Positions 6,023-9,966 of a stretch of 9,966 nucleotides of DNA are shown in pieces. The notes below the pieces were generated by a model, which was given only the letters and a program-made list of their open reading frames with translations, did no database searches and had not been told where the DNA came from. Each line of letters begins with the position of its first letter. The first letter of the stretch is position 1. Source of the stretch: JBBRUG01 sp038247995 (GTDB lineage Bacteria; Chloroflexota; Chloroflexia; Chloroflexales; Chloroflexaceae); contig JBBRUG010000224.1 in NCBI GenBank assembly GCA_038247995.1, positions 1-9,966 of the forward strand, given 5' to 3'. A program made the position numbers and the translations under genes.

Positions 6023-8503
6023 TCAAGCTCCCAACGGTTCGGCCGGATGCTTGCTCTCGATTGCCAATACACCGCTGCGGTGGAAGACGAGTTGTTCGCC
6101 CTCCAGATCAACCTGGATCGTGTCGCCGTTGGCAAATGTGCCGCGCAGCAACTCCCGCGAGATCGGCGTTTCCAGCAGACGCTGAACAGTACGCCGCAAC
6201 GGGCGCGCGCCATATACCGGGTTGTAGCCCTCGGCTACCAGGTGTTTCTTGGCCGCTAGCGTCAGCGCCAGGGTGATGTTCTGGCTGCGCAGGCGATTCA
6301 CTAGTTCCGCCACTTGCAAATCGATGATTAGGGTTAGATCTTCCAGCGTGAGCGGATGGAAGAGGATGATATCATCGATCCGGTTCAGGAATTCAGGCCG
6401 GAAAGCCTGCTTAAGTGCATCATCAACCTTCTTGCGCGCCTCTTTCAGATCCACCAGTTTACTGCCGCGTGGGCCGGCCGAGAAGCCGATTGCGCCACTC
6501 TGTAGATGCTCAGTGCCGGCGTTGCTTGTCATAATGATGACCGCATTGCGGAAGTCTACCGTGCGGCCCTGGCCATCGGTCAGGCGACCATCGTCGAGGA
6601 CTTGCAAGAGCGCATTAAAGACATCAGGATGCGCTTTTTCAATCTCATCGAAGAGCACCACCTGATACGGTCGGCGGCGGATGCTCTCAGTAAGCTGCCC
6701 ACCCTCGTCGTAGCCGACATAGCCAGGGGGCGCGCCAATCAGGCGGCTGACGCTGTGGCGCTCCTGGAATTCGCTCATATCGACGCGTGTCATCGCGTCG
6801 TCGCTGTCGAACATAAACTCGGCAAGCGCCTTGGCGAGTTCGGTCTTACCCACGCCGGTCGGGCCGACGAAGATGAATGAACCAATTGGGCGGCGCGGAT
6901 CGCGCAGGCCGCTGCGTGAACGCCGGATCGCATCGGACAGGGCTACAATTGCTTCGTGCTGACCGATCACACGATCGTGGAGGCGCTCTTCCATCGACAC
7001 AAGCTTCTCGCGCTCGGTCTCCAGCATACGGCTGACCGGCACGCCGGTCCAACTAGCGACGATCTGGGCCACGTCTTCATCATCAACGATCTCGTCAAGG
7101 TTCGCCGAGATCAACCAGGCTGAGCGCTCTTGCGCAAACTCCTGGTTCAGGGCGAGATATTGGGCACGCAACGTGGCGGCGCGCTCGTAGTCGCGCCGGG
7201 CGCCGGCATCCTCTTCTTCAACCTGAAGCCGACGCAGTTCAGTATCTTTGTCTTTCAGGTCATTCGGCATCGAAAAAATATCGATCCGCAGCTTGGCGCT
7301 TGCCTCGTCGATCAGGTCGATCGCCTTATCGGGCAGGAAGCGATCATTGATATAACGGCTGGAGAGATTTGCCGCTGCGAGCAGCGCACCGTCACTGATC
7401 GTCAGTTGGTGATGATCTTCGTAACGCTTGCGTAAGCCGCGCAGCATCTCGATCGTCGTTTCGATGTCGGGCTCTTCGACGAAAACCGGGCTGAAGCGGC
7501 GCTCCAGCGCGGCATCTTTCTCGATATGCTTGCGATACTCGTCGATCGTGGTTGCGCCGACAACCTGCAACTCACCGCGCGAGAGCGCCGGCTTGAGCAT
7601 ATTGCTCGCGTCGATACTGCCGGCAGCGGCGCCGGCGCCGACAATGGTATGCAGTTCATCGATAAACAGCACCACCTTGCCCTTGGCGCTGCGTACCTCT
7701 TCCATCACCGCCTTGAGGCGCTCTTCAAACTCGCCGCGAAACTTACTGCCGGCAACCATACCGGCCAGATCAAGCGCCAGCAAACGCCGGTCGCGCAGGG
7801 TCGGCGGCACATCACCCGAGGCGATGCGCTGGGCCAACCCCTCGGCAATCGCTGTTTTGCCCACGCCCGTCTCGCCGACGAGCACCGGGTTATTCTTGGT
7901 GCGCCGCGACAAAATGCGGATCACGCGTGTGATCTCGGCTTCGCGGCCAACCACTGGGTCAAGCTGGCCTTCACGGGCCATTTCGGTCAAGTCGGTGCTG
8001 TATTTTTCCAGGATCTCGTAGCGGCTCTCGGCGCTCGGATCATCAGAGCGCTGGGTGCCGCGGATCTCCATCAGTACCTGATAGAGCCGTTCCTGATCAA
8101 CTGTGAAACTGTGCAGAATGCGCGCTGATGCGCCCTCGCGCTCGCCGCTCAATGCGATCAATAGGTGGTCGATGCCGACGTACTGATCACCGAGGCGGTT
8201 GGCTTCTTCTTCGGCGCGTTTTACCAGGCGCTGGGTGCGCGGAGTGACATAAACCTGGTTACTGAATCCATATTGCCCATAGACCTTGGGCGACTTCTCC
8301 AGTTCGCGTTCGACGCGCTGCGCAACCACATCAGGATCGACGTTCATGCGCGCCATCGCTCTGGCCGTTAATCCATCGCGCTGACGCAACATTGCCAGAA
8401 ATACATGCTCAACATCCAACTGGGTGTGATGCTGCTCTTGCATGATCTCTTGCGCTGTTTGGAATGCGTCCTGCGCCTTTTCGGTAAAGCGCTCAAGTCT
8501 CAT
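6023..8503 (-). CDS. clpC: Clp protease ATP-binding subunit ClpC (Hsp100 AAA+ unfoldase)
   Basis: An 826-residue double-ring AAA+ unfoldase that threads substrates into ClpP in the cytosol. Seen in order: two Clp N-terminal repeats (about 1-75 and 78-148); D1 with Walker A GETGVGKT (210-217), pore loop GSKFRGEF (252-259) and Walker B VLFIDE (278-283); a short middle domain with a UVR-like helix pair (about 421-456, RRDYERAATLRAQY); D2 with Walker A GPTGVGKT (547-554), pore loop GYVGY (594-598) and Walker B VVLFDE (615-620); and a D2-small domain (about 720-805). The short middle domain argues against ClpB. The tripeptide IGF (672-674) lies where the ClpP-docking loop is expected, so ClpP partnership is likely. 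The D1 pore aromatic is Phe rather than the common Tyr. GAGGA (complement of 8510-8514) sits six bases before the ATG. clpP and mcsA/ctsR are not in the window. No CIRCE or CtsR operator is visible upstream. Confidence 0.93.
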   Translation of the reverse strand: MRLERFTEKAQDAFQTAQEIMQEQHHTQLDVEHVFLAMLRQRDGLTARAMARMNVDPDVVAQRVERELEKSPKVYGQYGFSNQVYVTPRTQRLVKRAEEEANRLGDQYVGIDHLLIALSGEREGASARILHSFTVDQERLYQVLMEIRGTQRSDDPSAESRYEILEKYSTDLTEMAREGQLDPVVGREAEITRVIRILSRRTKNNPVLVGETGVGKTAIAEGLAQRIASGDVPPTLRDRRLLALDLAGMVAGSKFRGEFEERLKAVMEEVRSAKGKVVLFIDELHTIVGAGAAAGSIDASNMLKPALSRGELQVVGATTIDEYRKHIEKDAALERRFSPVFVEEPDIETTIEMLRGLRKRYEDHHQLTISDGALLAAANLSSRYINDRFLPDKAIDLIDEASAKLRIDIFSMPNDLKDKDTELRRLQVEEEDAGARRDYERAATLRAQYLALNQEFAQERSAWLISANLDEIVDDEDVAQIVASWTGVPVSRMLETEREKLVSMEERLHDRVIGQHEAIVALSDAIRRSRSGLRDPRRPIGSFIFVGPTGVGKTELAKALAEFMFDSDDAMTRVDMSEFQERHSVSRLIGAPPGYVGYDEGGQLTESIRRRPYQVVLFDEIEKAHPDVFNALLQVLDDGRLTDGQGRTVDFRNAVIIMTSNAGTEHLQSGAIGFSAGPRGSKLVDLKEARKKVDDALKQAFRPEFLNRIDDIILFHPLTLEDLTLIIDLQVAELVNRLRSQNITLALTLAAKKHLVAEGYNPVYGARPLRRTVQRLLETPISRELLRGTFANGDTIQVDLEGEQLVFHRSGVLAIESKHPAEPLGA

Positions 8504-8598
8504 CGAATATCCTCATTTCTGGAGTTGCTGTCGGTCTGCTCCACCTTACATCAGCGTGTAGTGGCCAATAAACGCCCTTTCGACCGGCATACGTTCCT

Positions 8599-8627
8599 AT
8601 TGTAGCACAGCGCTCCCTACGTGTCTG
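8599..8627 (-). promoter_or_regulatory. Promoter of clpC
   Basis: On the minus strand, CAGACA (8627-8622, 4/6 match to TTGACA) is followed after 17 bases by TACAAT (8604-8599), which is preceded by TGC, giving an extended -10. Transcription would start near 8592, with a leader of about 88 bases before the clpC ATG. It is divergent from the thiB promoter, with about 37 bases between the two -35 boxes. Confidence 0.65.
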
Positions 8628-8664
8628 AGGCTGAGTGTAAGAGTTCTGGTAGATCAAGCCTGTT

Positions 8665-8693
8665 TTGACGCCACGTACTTAGCGTGGTAGAAT
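8665..8693 (+). promoter_or_regulatory. Promoter of the thiamine transport operon
   Basis: TTGACG (8665-8670), a 17-base spacer and TAGAAT (8688-8693) form a strong sigma-70-type promoter. The start of transcription would be near 8700, about a dozen bases before the riboswitch. The spacer is a near-perfect dyad, CCACG (8671-8675) and CGTGG (8683-8687), which could be an operator or chance. Confidence 0.8.
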
Positions 8694-8712
8694 CCTAGCA
8701 ACAATCGATACT

Positions 8713-8810
8713 TTGCTCGGGGTGCCGGGAGAGCCCGGCTGAGATAGCGGCCCCATGAATGCCGCCGACCCGTCGAACCTGACCTGGGTTATGCCAGCGT
8801 AGGGAAGCGT
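8713..8810 (+). promoter_or_regulatory. TPP (THI-box) riboswitch
   Basis: This leader RNA binds thiamine diphosphate and controls the downstream transport genes. Seen: the conserved CTCGGGGTGCC opening (8716-8726); a P3 hairpin GCCGGG/CCCGGC (8724-8729, 8734-8739) with an AGAG loop; the CTGAGA pyrimidine-binding motif (8739-8744); an extra P3a helix GCGGC/GCCGC (8747-8751, 8761-8765); GACCC closing P2 (8767-8771); ACCTGA (8778-8783); and the pyrophosphate-side hairpin CTGG/CCAG (8784-8787, 8794-8797) running into GCGTAGGGAAG. P1 is short (GCT/AGC plus a wobble). Its place between a good promoter and a terminator ahead of thiB agrees with transcriptional control. Confidence 0.95.
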
Positions 8811-8824
8811 TTTGTGCCATTAGG

Positions 8825-8856
8825 CCGCCGATTCCTTTACTGGATCGGCGGTTTTT
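8825..8856 (+). terminator. Intrinsic terminator, expression platform of the TPP riboswitch
   Basis: CCGCCGAT (8825-8832) pairs with ATCGGCGG (8844-8851). Two further pairs (a T-G wobble and C-G) extend the stem to ten, with a seven-base loop, and TTTTT follows at 8852-8856. It sits 15 bases after the aptamer and 45 bases before the thiB ATG, so read-through when ligand is absent is the likely control point. The 3' arm can alternatively pair with CCGCCGA at 8762-8768 inside the aptamer. Confidence 0.88.
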
Positions 8857-8901
8857 GTTTAGGCATCCGATTCGCCCCGAGCGTAGTCTATGGAGGGTCT
8901 T

Positions 8902-9966
8902 ATGCGCCTGATTCCATTATTGACGCTCGCCCTACTGCTGGCTGCGTGCGGCACCCCCGGCGCTACGTCGCCCACCGCGCCGCCGCTGGTTACGCCCGCC
9001 GCCGATAGTGTTCCTGCCGCCACGCCTGCCGCCGCCCAGACGCTCATTCTCATGAGCCACGACAGCTTCAGCGTGAGCGAAGATGTGCTGGCCGCCTTTA
9101 CTGAGGCTACCGGCGCCGAGGTGCAACTGCTGCGCGCCGGCGACACCGGCACAGCGCTTAACCAGGCTATTCTCAGCCGCGCCGCGCCCCTCGCCGATGT
9201 CTTTTTTGGGGTTGATAACACCTTCCTCAGCCGGGCGCTCGCCGCCGATATCTTTGAGCCCTACAACTCCCCCTACCTTGCAGCGATCCCGGCCAATTTT
9301 GCGCTCGACCCGGAATATCGTCTCTTGCCCGTCGATTATGGCTATGTGAACATCAATTATGATCGGGCCGGCCTGGAGGCTGCCGGGCTAACCCCGCCCG
9401 CGCGTCTGGAAGAGTTAACTGAGCCGGCCTGGAGCGGCAAGCTGGTCGTCCAGAACCCGGCCACCTCGTCGCCGGGGCTGGCCTTCTTGATCGCGACAAT
9501 CGGGTATTTCGGCGAAGAGGGCGACTATACCTGGCGCGAGTTTTGGCGTGATCTGCGCGCTAACGATGTCTATGTGAGCGAGGATTGGAGCGATGCCTAT
9601 TACACGCAATTCAGCGGCAGCAGCGGCGCCGGCCCACGTCCGCTCGTAGTGAGTTATGCTACCAGCCCGGCCGCTGAGGTCTTCTTTAGCGAAGGCGCGC
9701 TGACCGAGCCGCCAACAGGAAACTTGCTACCGCCCGGCGGCAGTTTCCAGCAGATCGAGTTTGTGGGCATTCTGAAGGGCACACCGCGCCTGGAACTAGC
9801 GCAGCAGTTCGTCGATTTTATGCTTCAGGCACAATTTCAAAGCGATATACCACTCCAGATGTTTGTCTACCCAGTTAATCCGGAAGCCACCCTCCCCGAT
9901 GTCTTCGTGCAGTTCGCCGAAGCGCCAACCGATCCTGCACCGGTTAACCCTGAGCAGATCGAGCAG
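8902..9966 (+). CDS. thiB: Thiamine ABC transporter substrate-binding lipoprotein, 3' end beyond the window
   Basis: The 355 codons visible encode the extracytoplasmic binding protein that delivers thiamine, and probably its phosphates, to an ABC importer. Seen: a signal peptide MRLIPLLTLALLLAAC with lipobox LAAC (Cys16), a Pro/Ala/Thr linker (17-46), then the mature domain with segments that match ThiB/TbpA: MSHDSFSVSED (51-61), PLADVFFGVDN (96-106), LLPVDYGYVNINYD (141-154), NPATSSPGLAFLI (185-197), SEDWSDAYYTQF (226-237, aromatic residues likely to contact the ligand), VVSYATSPAAEV (249-260) and PLQMFVYPVN (317-326). GGAGGG at 8892-8897 supports the ATG at 8902. ThiB proteins are usually near 330 residues, so with the linker this one is close to its end. 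A TPP riboswitch lies directly upstream. The permease and ATPase genes (thiP, thiQ) are expected beyond the edge. Confidence 0.94.
   Translation, partial: MRLIPLLTLALLLAACGTPGATSPTAPPLVTPAADSVPAATPAAAQTLILMSHDSFSVSEDVLAAFTEATGAEVQLLRAGDTGTALNQAILSRAAPLADVFFGVDNTFLSRALAADIFEPYNSPYLAAIPANFALDPEYRLLPVDYGYVNINYDRAGLEAAGLTPPARLEELTEPAWSGKLVVQNPATSSPGLAFLIATIGYFGEEGDYTWREFWRDLRANDVYVSEDWSDAYYTQFSGSSGAGPRPLVVSYATSPAAEVFFSEGALTEPPTGNLLPPGGSFQQIEFVGILKGTPRLELAQQFVDFMLQAQFQSDIPLQMFVYPVNPEATLPDVFVQFAEAPTDPAPVNPEQIEQ

Noticed and set aside
6023..8503. Assignment as the disaggregase ClpB
   Set aside because: The middle domain is short and UVR-like instead of a long coiled coil, and an IGF tripeptide sits at the ClpP-docking position.
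8504..8660. CIRCE or CtsR operator upstream of clpC
   Set aside because: No TTAGCACTC-N9-GAGTGCTAA element is present, and only a single GTCAAA (minus, near 8662-8667) occurs instead of a tandem CtsR heptad.

Overview
The window looks like chromosomal DNA of a Chloroflexota bacterium, probably class Chloroflexia (Roseiflexus/Chloroflexus-like). This rests on the moderately high GC content, a thiamine-binding lipoprotein with a long Pro/Ala/Thr spacer, a ClpC of the bacterial type, a CoxD-like MoxR ATPase, and a small protein with an RWYINPIVEQQNAYN signature that I associate with envelope-glycan loci in that phylum. The assignment is inference; no rRNA or other phylogenetic marker is present. 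Eight protein genes are supported, two of them cut by the window ends.

Layout, left to right. A ketopantoate reductase gene (panE, minus, runs off the left edge) is divergent from a class III-like polyphosphate kinase 2 gene (ppk2, plus). ppk2 converges on a minus-strand group: MoxR ATPase (3579-4466), then a small unknown protein (2993-3424), then a GT-B glycosyltransferase (1954-2991). The last two are separated by one base and are almost certainly co-translated. Upstream on the same strand lie a GAF-domain protein (4718-5821) and clpC (6023-8503), each with a hairpin or terminator after it. Across a 398-base divergent intergenic region, thiB (plus, from 8902, open at the right edge) encodes the substrate-binding lipoprotein of a thiamine ABC transporter. 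It is preceded by a good sigma-70-type promoter, a complete TPP riboswitch and an intrinsic terminator, so thiamine uptake is switched off by thiamine diphosphate through transcription termination.

The genes do not form a single pathway. The clear functional units are thiamine import with its riboswitch on the right, protein quality control (clpC), an ATPase/glycan cluster in the middle, and nucleotide/polyphosphate and pantothenate metabolism on the left.

The most unusual structure is not a gene. Short tandem arrays with a period of seven bases (seven and eight in the largest) sit at several gene junctions: 985-1057, about 1931-1965, 3016-3071, 3430-3578 and 4673-4693. Their unit sequences differ from site to site, yet the architecture is similar. 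In the two best cases a run of units in one orientation is followed by units in the opposite orientation. Some arrays run into coding ends and supply stop codons or C-terminal tails. I see no mobile element, CRISPR array, tRNA or rRNA, and no convincing new multi-gene system.
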